Shown piece by piece: positions 40,215 through 50,881 of a DNA stretch of 64,000 nt. The number at the start of each line of letters is the position of its first letter. The first letter of the stretch is position 1. A model generated the notes under the pieces. The model did not search any database. It was not told the DNA's origin and saw only the letters and a program-made list of their open reading frames with translations. This DNA is from JAJAZB01 sp964244295 (lineage in GTDB: Bacteria > Bacteroidota > Bacteroidia > Cytophagales > Spirosomataceae). The DNA lies in contig CAXTIG010000042.1 in assembly GCA_964244295.1 (NCBI GenBank), positions 1-64,000 on the forward strand, read 5' to 3'. Both the position numbers and the translations under genes were made by a program.

Positions 40215-42770
40215 ATGCGTCTTTTTTACTCTCTTTTGAAAAAAGCCACTTCGCTGGCTTTTTTTGTTGGGACCGGCCTCAGCGCCCAGGTGCCGCTGAG
40301 TTACTACCTGCCCGGCGGCGTGAGTTACAACGCCCAAATTCCCACCCCGCAGCAGTTTTTGGGTTACCAGGTCGGCGAATGGCACGTCACCCACGACCAG
40401 GAAGTGGCGTACATGCGCCGCCTCGCCGAACTGAGCGACCGCATCGAAATGGAAGAGTACGGCCGCACGAACGAACACCGCCCGCTGGTGCTGCTCACGA
40501 TTTCTTCGCCAAAAAACATCCAGAACCGGGAAACGCTCAAGGCCCAGCACCGCCAACTCTCCGACCCCGCCGTTTCGGCTTCGCTCAACGTGAGCGCCAT
40601 GCCCGCCGTGCTGTGGCTGGGCTACACCGTTCACGGCAACGAGCCGAGCGGTAACAACGCCGCGTTGCTCACGGCCTACCACCTCGCCGCCGCGCAGGGT
40701 CCGGCCATCGACTCGCTGCTCGACGAAACCATTTTTCTCCTCGACCCGACCATCAACCCCGACGGCTCCAACCGCTTCACGAGTTGGGTCAATACCCACC
40801 GCAGCCAGCACCTCGTGACCGACCCGCTCAGCCGGGAGTTCAACGAACCCTGGCCGGGGGGGCGCACCAACCACTACTGGTTCGACCTCAACCGCGATTA
40901 CCTCTACCAGCAGCACCCGGAGAGCCAGGCGCGGATGAAGAAATTTCACGAATGGAAACCCAACGTGCTCACCGACCACCACGAAATGGGCACCGGGGCG
41001 ACGTTCTTTTTCCAGCCCGGCATCCTGAGCCGCGTACACCCGCTCACGCCGAAGCGCAACGTGGAACTGACCGCCCAAATCGGCAACTACCACGCCGCCG
41101 CCCTCGACCAAATCGGTTCGCTGTACTACACCCAGGAGAGCTTCGACGATTTTTACTACGGCAAAGGCTCGACCTACCCCGACGTGAACGGCTGCATCGG
41201 CATTCTCTTCGAACAAGCCAGTTCGCGGGGCCACGCCCAGGACGGCCCCAACGGGGTGGTGACGTTTCCCTTCACGATTCGCAACCAGTTCACCGTGTCG
41301 CTTTCAACGATGAAGGCCGTGAAGGCGATGCGCCGCGAATTGCTGGAGTTTCAGCGGAATTTTTACCGGGAAACTTCGACTGACCCGGTGAAGACTTACG
41401 TCATCGGCGGCAGCCTCGACAAGGCCCGGCAGTGGGAAATGTTGAACATCCTGCGCCGCAACGAAATTGACGCCTACCAACTCAGTGCCGACTTGACCCT
41501 CGACGGCAAGTCGTTTAAAAAAGGCGAAGCCTACGCCGTACCGATGACCCAGCCCCAGCACCGGCTCATTCGGAGTATGTTCGAGAAACGGACGACATTT
41601 GACGACAGCCTGTTTTACGACATTTCGTCGTGGGCGATGCCGCTCTGCTTCAACCTGCCCTACGCCGAAAGCCGCGCCGCCCTGGCGCTGGGCGAGAAGG
41701 TGACGGACGCCCAATTTCCGAAAGGAAAAGTGGTGGGCAAAAGTACCGTAGCCTACGCCTTCGACTGGGACGGGTATTTCGCCCCGCGCTCGGCTTACGA
41801 ACTGATGCGGCGCGGGTACAAACTCAAAGTAGCCACCGAACCCTTCACCGGCGTCCTCGCCGATGGCAGTCAGCGGCAATTTTCGTACGGAGCGGTGGAA
41901 GTTTCGCTGGGTATCAACGCCAGTGGCGGGCTGGAAGCCCTGCTCCAAACCCTCGCCGACGCGGACGGGACTGATTTTTACGCCTTGAAAACTGGCCTGA
42001 CACCCAGCGGCATCGACCTCGGTTCCAACCAGTTTGCCGGGTTGCGCCAGCCGCGCCCGCTGTTGCTGGCCGGCCCCGGCGTGGAAGCCAGCGACGCGGG
42101 CGAAATCTGGCACCTGCTCGATACCCGCGTGTCGCTGCCCATCCCGATGACTGACATCCAGACGGTCAACACCGCGTCCATCGACAAGTACAACCTGCTC
42201 ATCCTCCCCGCCGGGCGCTACGACCAGCTCAACGAAGACAAAATCAAACGCTGGGTGCAGGCCGGCGGCACGCTCGTGGCCCTGGGCAGCGCCCTCAACT
42301 GGGTGAGCGAAAAAGGGCTGACGGCGGCGAAAATCAAGCGCATTCCGGCGGACACCGCCAGCAGCAAACCCTACGTGCTGGCCGAGCGATACCGGGGCGC
42401 CCAGCAAATCGGCGGGGCCATCTTCCAGGCCACGCTCGACGTCACCCACCCGCTCGGCTACGGCTACCGCGAGGCCGCGCTGCCCGTGTTTCGCGACAAC
42501 ACGGTGTTTCTCGAAAAACTGAAGGACCCCTACGCCGCGCCGCTGCGCTACACCGAGCGCCCGCTGCTGAGCGGCTACATTTCCGCCCGCAACGAAAAAT
42601 TATTGCGCGGTACCCCCGCCGCCGTGGTGACGCGCTTCGGGGGCGGCAACGTGATTGGCTTCACCGACAACCCCAACTTTCGCGCTTTCTGGTACGGGAC
42701 GAACAAGTTGTTTTTGAATGCGCTGTTTTTTGGGAATCTGATTAACCCGAATCGGGCGTTGGGGGAATAA
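40215..42770 (+). CDS. M14-family zinc carboxypeptidase, secreted, two-domain
   Basis: 851 residues. A start at ATG 40215, right after the palindrome, gives a signal peptide (TSLAFFVGTGLSAQ); an upstream ATG would translate the repeat. The M14 domain (about 40-380) has the zinc motif His-x-x-Glu in VHGNEPSG (about residues 139-142), DPTINPDGSNRF and DLNRDYLYQQHPE, with the catalytic Glu probably in ILFEQASS. A C-terminal half (about 620-800) resembles a class I amidotransferase-like fold, as in other large Bacteroidota M14 proteins. The substrate is unknown; probably periplasmic peptides. Confidence 0.9.
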   Translation: MRLFYSLLKKATSLAFFVGTGLSAQVPLSYYLPGGVSYNAQIPTPQQFLGYQVGEWHVTHDQEVAYMRRLAELSDRIEMEEYGRTNEHRPLVLLTISSPKNIQNRETLKAQHRQLSDPAVSASLNVSAMPAVLWLGYTVHGNEPSGNNAALLTAYHLAAAQGPAIDSLLDETIFLLDPTINPDGSNRFTSWVNTHRSQHLVTDPLSREFNEPWPGGRTNHYWFDLNRDYLYQQHPESQARMKKFHEWKPNVLTDHHEMGTGATFFFQPGILSRVHPLTPKRNVELTAQIGNYHAAALDQIGSLYYTQESFDDFYYGKGSTYPDVNGCIGILFEQASSRGHAQDGPNGVVTFPFTIRNQFTVSLSTMKAVKAMRRELLEFQRNFYRETSTDPVKTYVIGGSLDKARQWEMLNILRRNEIDAYQLSADLTLDGKSFKKGEAYAVPMTQPQHRLIRSMFEKRTTFDDSLFYDISSWAMPLCFNLPYAESRAALALGEKVTDAQFPKGKVVGKSTVAYAFDWDGYFAPRSAYELMRRGYKLKVATEPFTGVLADGSQRQFSYGAVEVSLGINASGGLEALLQTLADADGTDFYALKTGLTPSGIDLGSNQFAGLRQPRPLLLAGPGVEASDAGEIWHLLDTRVSLPIPMTDIQTVNTASIDKYNLLILPAGRYDQLNEDKIKRWVQAGGTLVALGSALNWVSEKGLTAAKIKRIPADTASSKPYVLAERYRGAQQIGGAIFQATLDVTHPLGYGYREAALPVFRDNTVFLEKLKDPYAAPLRYTERPLLSGYISARNEKLLRGTPAAVVTRFGGGNVIGFTDNPNFRAFWYGTNKLFLNALFFGNLINPNRALGE

Positions 42771-42773
42771 GTA

Positions 42774-42885
42774 GGTTGAAGGTTTGACGAAGTTTGATGG
42801 TTTGAAAGAGGTGGTACTAAACCCGTCAAACTCTCAAACTTCATCAAACCTTTTCAACCCCTCAAACCCCTCAAACCCTCAAACT
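42774..42885. repeat. intergenic palindromic repeat, family E (copy 2)
   Basis: GTTGAAGGTTTGACGAAGTTTGATG at the left (two parts) mirrored by CATCAAACCTTTTCAACC, then extra CCCCTCAAACCCTCAAAC units at the right. Confidence 0.8.
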
Positions 42886-42911
42886 CCTTCCCACCTTTCC
42901 GTTTCGTTTTG

Positions 42912-42919
42912 TACTTTTG
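42912..42919 (+). promoter_or_regulatory. -7 box TACTTTTG upstream of the GGGP synthase pair
   Basis: Exact TAnnTTTG match 55 bases before ATG 42975, directly after the palindrome. A partial -33 (TTTC) is at about 42896. Confidence 0.5.
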
Positions 42920-42974
42920 ACGGGCAAAGCCGGGCTTCCCGCTGAAAAACGGCCCTGAACTTGTTTTTTACCGC

Positions 42975-43343
42975 ATGAGTACCCCTCCGCTTGGTTCCGG
43001 GTTCAGTCGGCACCCGGAGACCGACGAATCCGCAACGACCCCGAACGACGATGTTGCCCGGTTGGGCAAAACGGCCCTCGTGGTGGGTGCGACGGTGCTG
43101 GTGGCCTACGGGCTGTTCCGGCTCCTGACGCCCGCCTCGGCTGGGGGCAACCCTGAAAACAGTACCCCGGCTCCCCAGGAGCCAACGGACCCGCCCACCG
43201 AGGCGGAGGAACTGGCACCATCACCGCTTTTAACCGCCATTAAAGGAGCGATGGTATCGTTTTTGCTGGCCGCCGCCCGCGAGAAACTCCCCGATCTCAT
43301 CGCCCAGTTCAACCAGCGTATCCATGCCCACTCCCGTACTTGA
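42975..43343 (+). CDS. small single-span membrane protein, unknown function
   Basis: 122 residues. One membrane segment (TALVVGATVLVAYGLFRLL, about 32-51) is followed by a Pro/Glu-rich linker and a C-terminal amphipathic helix LLTAIKGAMVSFLLAAAREKLPDLIAQF. I recognise no family. It overlaps the GGGP synthase gene by 20 bases in another frame, so the two are translationally coupled and may act together at the membrane. Confidence 0.75.
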   Translation: MSTPPLGSGFSRHPETDESATTPNDDVARLGKTALVVGATVLVAYGLFRLLTPASAGGNPENSTPAPQEPTDPPTEAEELAPSPLLTAIKGAMVSFLLAAAREKLPDLIAQFNQRIHAHSRT

Positions 43344-44082
43344 CCGGCTGCTCGTCCACCGAAGCAGCGGGCGAAAGGCCTTCGCGGTTCTACTCGACCC
43401 CGACAAAATCAGTTTCGACACCTTCCCCACCCTGCTTGATCAGGCCGTCAGCCACGGCGTGGATTTCTTCTTCGTGGGCGGTAGCCTCATCACCAACTAC
43501 GCCCTGGCGGAGGTGATTGCCGTCATCAAACGGCACACGGACATCCCCGTGATTCTCTTCCCCGGCAGCAACCTGCACATCGAGCCAACGGCGGACGCGA
43601 TTTTATTTCTCTCCCTGATTTCGGGTCGAAACCCGGAATTTCTGATCGGGCAACACGTCGTGGCCGCGCCCATCGTGCGCCGCAGCGGCCTGGAAGTGCT
43701 GCCCACGGGTTACCTGCTGGTGGACGCGGGTGTGCAAACCACGGTGTCGTACATCTCGAACACCACGCCCCTGCCCGCCGACAAACCCGGCGTGGCCGCC
43801 TGCACGGCGATGGCGGGCGAAATGCTCGGCCTGCGGCTGATGTACCTCGACGCGGGCAGCGGTGCCCCGCGCCCCGTGCCGCTCAGCCTAATTGCCGCCG
43901 TGCGGCAGTCGGTCGAAGCGCCGATTATCGTCGGCGGGGGCATCAACTCGGCCCGCAAAGCCAGCGACGCCCTCGAAGCGGGCGCGGACGTAATTGTGGT
44001 GGGCAATGGAATCGAAAACAACCCGGACTTGCTGCCGGAGATTGCGGAGGTGGTGAAGGGTTTTGCGCGGGTGAGCCGTTAA
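43324..44082 (+). CDS. geranylgeranylglyceryl phosphate synthase family protein
   Basis: 252 residues, TIM barrel. AFAVLLDPDK, FFVGGSLITN, LFPGSNLHIEPTADAILFLSLISGRNP (pieces FPGSNLHI and LSLISGRNP), MYLDAGSGAP and IIVGGGINSARKASDALEAGADVIVVGN (phosphate-binding pieces VGGGINS and GADVIVVGN) define the family. It couples a polyprenyl diphosphate to glycerol-1-phosphate to form an ether lipid precursor. Members of the Bacteroidota group are known to accept geranylgeranyl diphosphate, though the final lipid in these bacteria is not established. Confidence 0.93.
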   Translation: MPTPVLDRLLVHRSSGRKAFAVLLDPDKISFDTFPTLLDQAVSHGVDFFFVGGSLITNYALAEVIAVIKRHTDIPVILFPGSNLHIEPTADAILFLSLISGRNPEFLIGQHVVAAPIVRRSGLEVLPTGYLLVDAGVQTTVSYISNTTPLPADKPGVAACTAMAGEMLGLRLMYLDAGSGAPRPVPLSLIAAVRQSVEAPIIVGGGINSARKASDALEAGADVIVVGNGIENNPDLLPEIAEVVKGFARVSR

Positions 44083-44100
44083 TTTTTTTTCCTGAAACCC

Positions 44101-44127
44101 AAAGCCTCCGGTAAAACGGGGGCTTTT
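44101..44127 (+). terminator. intrinsic terminator after GGGP synthase gene
   Basis: AAAGCCTCCG pairs with CGGGGGCTTT around GTAAAA, followed by a seven-T run. It is 18 bases after the stop. Confidence 0.85.
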
Positions 44128-44172
44128 TTTGTTGTCAAACGAGACGTAATTTTCGTTGAAAACAAGCAAACT

Positions 44173-44397
44173 ATGGAAACCTCCGTGTTGGTGAAAGAAA
44201 TCAATAAACTGCCCCTGAACGAGCGAATCAGCGTTATCGAGCAGGTTTTGGATACGTTGAAAAGTCCGGGAGTGCCGCCGGTGTCGCTGGCGGAAGCCGC
44301 CCGGCTGATGGAAAATGAGTACCGCACGAACCGGGAATTGACGGCATTTACGGCCCTGGATACCGACGGGTTTACGGCAACCTCAACGCCAGTTTGA
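44173..44397 (+). CDS. antitoxin-like protein (MazF/PemK-linked type), apparently orphan
   Basis: 74 residues. VLVKEINKLPLNERISVIEQVLDTLK and the C-terminal ENEYRTNRELTAFTALDTDGF resemble the small antitoxins that in Bacteroidota precede MazF/PemK toxins on the same strand. Here no toxin follows in the same direction; instead a MazF-like gene on the opposite strand overlaps its 3' end by 26 bases. Function is inferred by resemblance from memory. Confidence 0.65.
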   Translation: METSVLVKEINKLPLNERISVIEQVLDTLKSPGVPPVSLAEAARLMENEYRTNRELTAFTALDTDGFTATSTPV

Positions 44398-44716
44398 GTC
44401 GCCGGTCGGCTTCGGCCATGATTCGGGGAGAAGCGGTTCCCAGAATACCAGTAAAAATGCTGGAGTGAAGCGTAGCCAGTTTATCGAATTTGATGACGGA
44501 AGGTTTTCTAAATCCAGTCTGCGCAAAATCCGGGTCGGAGGGCAGCACCACAAAGTCGGTGGGGGCGGGAGAAAGCGGCAAAACCGAAGAGACGAACGCA
44601 ACGATGACATCGCCACTGGCCGATGCTTGCGCAGAAATGACCAAAGCCGGGCGACGTTTGGACGATTGCAAATCCGTGAACGGGAAAAGCGTCAGAACGA
44701 GAGTGCCGCGTTGCAT
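44372..44716 (-). CDS. MazF/PemK-family toxin
   Basis: 114 residues. The SH3-like fold of MazF/PemK is indicated by RGTLVLTLFPFTDLQSSKRRPALVIS (pieces VLTLFPFTD and KRRPALVIS), then VAFVSSVLP, FRKPSVIKFDKLATL and the C-terminal GILG. These toxins are ribosome-independent mRNA endonucleases. It follows the antitoxin gene at 44718 by one base, and its 3' end overlaps an opposing antitoxin-like gene. Confidence 0.85.
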   Translation of the reverse strand: MQRGTLVLTLFPFTDLQSSKRRPALVISAQASASGDVIVAFVSSVLPLSPAPTDFVVLPSDPDFAQTGFRKPSVIKFDKLATLHSSIFTGILGTASPRIMAEADRRLKLALRLP

Positions 44717-44717
44717 C

Positions 44718-44954
44718 TCAAAATTTTTCTTTCAAATCAGCATCCGTGTACACTTCTTCGGCTTCGTCGTGCAGGAAAGCAAACCCTCCACCATGCTGAG
44801 CCAGTTGGTGCAGTTCGTTAGCCGAAAACTCACCTTCGGGCGCGGCCCCGGGAGTTTCCAGAAACGTGACGATGACTTGTTGAGGGCCTTGAAGGGGCAC
44901 CTCTTCCAGTAATTTCAGAGTTTGGCCGTCGTAGATGGCGCGGACACTGAGCAT
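44718..44954 (-). CDS. antitoxin of the MazF-like module
   Basis: 78 residues. The start AIYDGQTLKLLEEVPLQGPQQVIVTFL is a small beta-barrel of the DUF104/AbrB-like antitoxin type, followed by a flexible acidic tail (EEVYTDADLKEKF). It is directly upstream of the toxin with a one-base gap and has a -7 promoter box 18 bases before its ATG. Confidence 0.75.
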   Translation of the reverse strand: MLSVRAIYDGQTLKLLEEVPLQGPQQVIVTFLETPGAAPEGEFSANELHQLAQHGGGFAFLHDEAEEVYTDADLKEKF

Positions 44955-44972
44955 AGCAACCTGAGTTTTTTA

Positions 44973-44980
44973 CAAAAGTA
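44973..44980 (-). promoter_or_regulatory. -7 box TACTTTTG of the toxin-antitoxin module
   Basis: Leftward TACTTTTG, 18 bases before the antitoxin ATG at 44954. Confidence 0.6.
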
Positions 44981-44992
44981 AAAGTACCTTAT

Positions 44993-45025
44993 CCCCGCGA
45001 GAGTTTTAGAACTCTCGCGGGGTTT
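44993..45025. terminator. perfect 13-bp hairpin between divergent genes
   Basis: CCCCGCGAGAGTT pairs with AACTCTCGCGGGG across TTAG, followed rightward by TTTGGTTTTT. It lies between the promoters of the leftward toxin-antitoxin module and gcvP, so it may insulate them. Confidence 0.65.
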
Positions 45026-45079
45026 GGTTTTTGTTTGAACGCCCTCCGAACCAATGGCCCCAACGCACCGTTTTTGCCC

Positions 45080-45087
45080 TAAATTTG
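45080..45087 (+). promoter_or_regulatory. gcvP -7 promoter box TAAATTTG
   Basis: TAnnTTTG match 35 bases before ATG 45123. It lies within the longer possible reading frame from 45054, which supports the downstream start. No glycine riboswitch fits in the remaining leader. Confidence 0.5.
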
Positions 45088-45122
45088 TACTTTCTTTTCC
45101 GAAACACTTCGCGCCAGACTTC

Positions 45123-48053
<2,931 letters not shown>

Positions 48054-48070
48054 TTTTTGAAGAAGACGAG

Positions 48071-48121
48071 ACGGTGGGCAACGGCTCAATCCCGAATTGA
48101 GCCGTTGCCCACCGTTTTTTT
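48071..48121 (+). terminator. strong intrinsic terminator after gcvP
   Basis: ACGGTGGGCAACGGCTCAAT pairs perfectly with its complement (20 bp) around CCCGA and is followed by a run of eight T. 30 bases before the next ATG. Confidence 0.9.
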
Positions 48122-48150
48122 TGGTTGTATTTTTCCGAAAAAAGAAGCGC

Positions 48151-48738
48151 ATGGCTACGCCCGTCGACACCTACGTCTCGGTCGAGGATTACCTCGAAAT
48201 GGAGTACCATTCCCCCCGCATGGTGCGGCATGAATACCGGGACGGGGGGCTTCGGATGATGGGCTACGCTTCGGAAGCCCATGAATTGTTGATTGCCAAC
48301 CTGGTTGCCCTGCTGCACAACTGCCTGGCAGGAACCGACTGCCGGGTCTATCCCAGCAACCGGCTGTTGCACGTACCCGATTGTGGGAAAGGCTTTTTCT
48401 ACGCCGACGCGCTCGTCGTATGCGGCCCGACGGAGTTTTTCGATTACAAGAAAAAAATGCAGGCCACGCTCAACCCCTCGGTTATCATCGAAGTGCAGTC
48501 GGATTCGACGGAAGAGTACGACCGGACGAAAAAATGGGAGTGCTACCAGCAAATCGCCTCGTTACGGCAGTACGTGCTGGTTTCGCAGGACGAAATTCAC
48601 CTGGAAACCTACCGCCGCGAGGCCGAAACGGCTCCCTGGATTTATTCGAGCGGCAACGGAAACGGGCAACCGGTACGGGTACACGACTGCGAACTACTGA
48701 TAGAGAAGGTGTACCAAAACGTGCCGTTGGGCGGGTGA
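48151..48738 (+). CDS. Uma2-family (DUF820) PD-(D/E)XK nuclease-like protein
   Basis: 195 residues. VSVEDYLEMEYHSPRMVRHEYRDG at the start, the active-site Asp in FFYADALVV and the Glu-x-Gln in NPSVIIEVQSDST define the Uma2 restriction-endonuclease-like fold. In vivo function of the family is not known; genes of this type are common and mobile. The start is ATG 48151; a longer frame would read through the gcvP terminator. Confidence 0.88.
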   Translation: MATPVDTYVSVEDYLEMEYHSPRMVRHEYRDGGLRMMGYASEAHELLIANLVALLHNCLAGTDCRVYPSNRLLHVPDCGKGFFYADALVVCGPTEFFDYKKKMQATLNPSVIIEVQSDSTEEYDRTKKWECYQQIASLRQYVLVSQDEIHLETYRREAETAPWIYSSGNGNGQPVRVHDCELLIEKVYQNVPLGG

Positions 48739-48756
48739 TTTTTGACGAAAAAAACC

Positions 48757-50001
48757 TTACTCCAACACCACCGCATACCCGACCCGGCCCCCGCGCCGGG
48801 TCGCGCTGTTTTTACGCCAGCGCGGGCCTGCGCCCAGCAGCCGGATGGCTTCGGCGTTCAGGGCCGGATTGGTGCTTTTCTGGACCCGAATCCGGTCCGG
48901 TCGCCCGTCTTTGCCGAGTTGGAACGACAGCAGCACAGTGCCTTTCCCCGCCACCCGACGGGTTTTTTCGATGAAACTTTTCAGGGAATCGAACCCGCCT
49001 TCCGGCGTGTAGTCGGGGGTTTTGCCATAACCCACCACCACGACTTCCGACAGCGCGCTTTCATCGGGTTTGAGGACGATGGTGCCCACGGCCGTGTCGC
49101 GCACGGCGATTTCGCGGGCTTCGTAGCCAATGGCCGCGATGCGCAGGCGGGCAGCGGTGGGTTGAAAATCGGGCAGGATGAAGCGGCCCAGCGCATCGGT
49201 CTTAGTGCCTTTTTTCGATGGCGACAAAATCACGCTGGCCCCCGGCACCGGCTCGCCTTCCACACCCACGACGCGCCCCACGTACCGGGGGCCGGTGATG
49301 GGAGCCGGGGCCGCAGCGGGCGGGGCGGAACCGGCCGGTTGCGTGGCCGGGGCGGACATAGCGCGTTTGGCCTGCGCACCGTAGCCCTGCACTGCAACCT
49401 CGTCGGAGCGGCGTTCCGTCATGAACGAATCAGGTCGGGGAATCTGCGCTAACGGCGGCGGGGCGGCGGGCGAGGGCGAAGGGGAGTCGGCGAAAACTGC
49501 CAGTTCCTCGGCGGCGGGTTGCGGCGGGGCGGTGGCTTTCCTCGATTCCGTCTTTGCCAGCGCGGGAGGTTCAGCGGCGGGAACCGCCGGGGCCGGGCTT
49601 GGCGACGCCTTCGGCAAAACCGGGGCGGGGGGCGACGGGGCCACCGCCGTTTCGGCAACCGTCGGCATCGGCGGCGTATCGTGCGAGGCCCACCAACCCA
49701 GGCCCGCCACCAACAGCAACGTGACTGCGGCGGCGGCGTAGCGGGTGAAATTGACCGGTAAGGCCAGCACCTGGCCCCGGCGTTGGCGCGGCTGCACCCG
49801 GTTTTGCAGGCGTTGCCGCAGGTCGAGCTGGGCCGGGGCGGGGTCGATGCCGTCTTCCCGCAGCCGCGTCAGGCCCTCGACGGCCTCGGCGGCGAGCGGG
49901 TCGCTGAGCAGCAGGCGCTCCACGGCGTGCTGCTCGGCGGGCGTGAGGGTGCCCGCCGCGTAGCGCTGGAGGAGGTCGGGGGTGAGACGGGTGATTTTCA
50001 A
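48757..50001 (-). CDS. anti-sigma factor fused to carboxypeptidase-regulatory-like and TonB C-terminal-like domains
   Basis: 414 residues. Domains in order: cytosolic anti-sigma-like part (1 to about 75, LLQRYAAGTLTPAEQHAVE), one membrane segment (AAAAVTLLLVAGLGWWAS, about 88-106), a long Pro/Ala-rich periplasmic linker (110-235), a carboxypeptidase-regulatory-like domain (about 238-312, GRVVGVEGEPVPGASVIL...GRFILPDF), the SusC-like motif LSEVVVVGYG, and a TonB C-terminal-like domain (about 330-414). It probably sequesters the sigma factor encoded just upstream and senses an envelope signal. The gap to the sigma gene is 64 bases and holds a palindrome. Confidence 0.85.
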   Translation of the reverse strand: MKITRLTPDLLQRYAAGTLTPAEQHAVERLLLSDPLAAEAVEGLTRLREDGIDPAPAQLDLRQRLQNRVQPRQRRGQVLALPVNFTRYAAAAVTLLLVAGLGWWASHDTPPMPTVAETAVAPSPPAPVLPKASPSPAPAVPAAEPPALAKTESRKATAPPQPAAEELAVFADSPSPSPAAPPPLAQIPRPDSFMTERRSDEVAVQGYGAQAKRAMSAPATQPAGSAPPAAAPAPITGPRYVGRVVGVEGEPVPGASVILSPSKKGTKTDALGRFILPDFQPTAARLRIAAIGYEAREIAVRDTAVGTIVLKPDESALSEVVVVGYGKTPDYTPEGGFDSLKSFIEKTRRVAGKGTVLLSFQLGKDGRPDRIRVQKSTNPALNAEAIRLLGAGPRWRKNSATRRGGRVGYAVVLE

Positions 50002-50016
50002 GGCAGTTTTGAAATA

Positions 50017-50107
50017 GAGTAGAGAGGATAGAGTAGAGAGTAGAAACGCAGTCGTTAAAAAGCCGCTATCCTCTCTCTGCTCTCTGCTCTTTCCTCTCTT
50101 CTCTTTC
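50017..50107. repeat. intergenic palindromic repeat, family C (copy 3)
   Basis: GAGTAGAGAGGATAGAGTAG mirrored by CTATCCTCTCTCTGCTCTCT and on to CTCTTCTCTTTCC. It lies between the sigma and anti-sigma genes; translated leftward it gives the last dozen residues of the sigma factor. Confidence 0.8.
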
Positions 50108-50677
50108 CAGGCATTTCTTCAAATTTCGTTTGCCGTTTTGCAAATAACTTTTCACGTCGTTGAGGCCGTAGCCGGTCAGGTCGCTGATTTCGCGGTAACT
50201 TTTTTCTTCGTAAAAAAATAAGGTCACGCTGGTTTTTTGCTCCGTCGTCAGGATTTCCAGACACGGCCCGAGGCGGTCGAGGTGGACATCGAGGGGGCCG
50301 GAGTCCTCGTTGGGTGGATGCGCGAGGGCGGCCAATTCCACACCGTTTTCCGAAAAAACGTCGACGTGTCCCGCCGTCGTGCGGCGTTGGCGGAGGCGCA
50401 TCAGGCATTCGTTGCGGGCCACGCTGTGCAGCCAGCTTCGGAAGTTGGCGACTTCGTGCCGCCGCAATTCCAGCACCAGTTTTTCAAACACCTGCATCAC
50501 CGCGTCTTTGGCCTCGTCTTCGTCGCGCAGGTGTTGGTAACACACGGCAAACACCAAATCGAGGTAGGGTTCGTACAGCGTTCCAAGCACGCTCAACTCG
50601 CCCGTTTGCCGGTACTGCCGGAGCAAGGCGGCTTCGTCGAGCGGGGTATCGGGGCGGCGAAAGCGTTTGAGGAACAA
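50066..50677 (-). CDS. ECF-type RNA polymerase sigma factor
   Basis: 203 residues from a TTG at 50677, giving the family-like start FLKRFRRPDTPLDEAALL; an earlier TTG at 50743 would translate a dispersed repeat. Region 2: YEPYLDLVFAVCYQHLRDEDEAKDAVMQVFEKL (pieces LVFAVCYQHLRDEDEAKDAV), with NFRSWLHSVARN. Region 4: LTTEQKTSVTLFFYEEKSYREISDLTGYGLNDVKSYLQNGKRNLKK (helix-turn-helix at YREISDLTGYGLNDVKSYL). It directs an envelope-stress or development regulon with the downstream anti-sigma protein. The charged C-terminal tail (ERKEQRAERG) comes from the palindrome. Confidence 0.88.
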   Translation of the reverse strand: MFLKRFRRPDTPLDEAALLRQYRQTGELSVLGTLYEPYLDLVFAVCYQHLRDEDEAKDAVMQVFEKLVLELRRHEVANFRSWLHSVARNECLMRLRQRRTTAGHVDVFSENGVELAALAHPPNEDSGPLDVHLDRLGPCLEILTTEQKTSVTLFFYEEKSYREISDLTGYGLNDVKSYLQNGKRNLKKCLEREERKEQRAERG

Positions 50678-50683
50678 AAGCGC

Positions 50684-50780
50684 GAACGTTTTCTCTGCGT
50701 CTCCGCGCCTCTGCGTGACCCCGCGCGGTATCCGCTTCGACAAGCTCAGGGTGACAGTTACGCAGAGGCGCGGAGACGCA
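50684..50780. repeat. intergenic palindromic repeat, family O
   Basis: TCTGCGTCTCCGCGCCTCTG at the left is mirrored by CAGAGGCGCGGAGACGCAGA at the right; the loop contains CTTCGACAAGCTCAGGGTGAC, another commonly dispersed motif (CGACAAGCTCAGGGTGAC). Between divergent sigma and VWA genes. Confidence 0.8.
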
Positions 50781-50881
50781 GAAGAGTTGGACGGCGAAAA
50801 ACTACGAATTTTTTCTGGCGAACCGTGTGGAATGTTGAACCACTCCGCATCCAGCGGTTGAACTCTTCAATTTTCAACCGC

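Noticed and set aside
45054..45122. 23-residue N-terminal extension of GcvP
   Set aside because: Contains the likely promoter box, and homologues begin near ATG 45123.
45026..45122. Glycine riboswitch upstream of gcvP
   Set aside because: The space after the promoter box is only about 35 bases and shows no aptamer-like tandem structure.
50678..50743. 22-residue N-terminal extension of the sigma factor
   Set aside because: It is a translation of the dispersed repeat TCTGCGTCTCCGCG; TTG 50677 gives the family-like N-terminus.
50237..50881. N-terminal extension of the VWA protein
   Set aside because: It reads antisense through the sigma factor gene and the family O palindrome; ATG 50882 gives a proper signal peptide.
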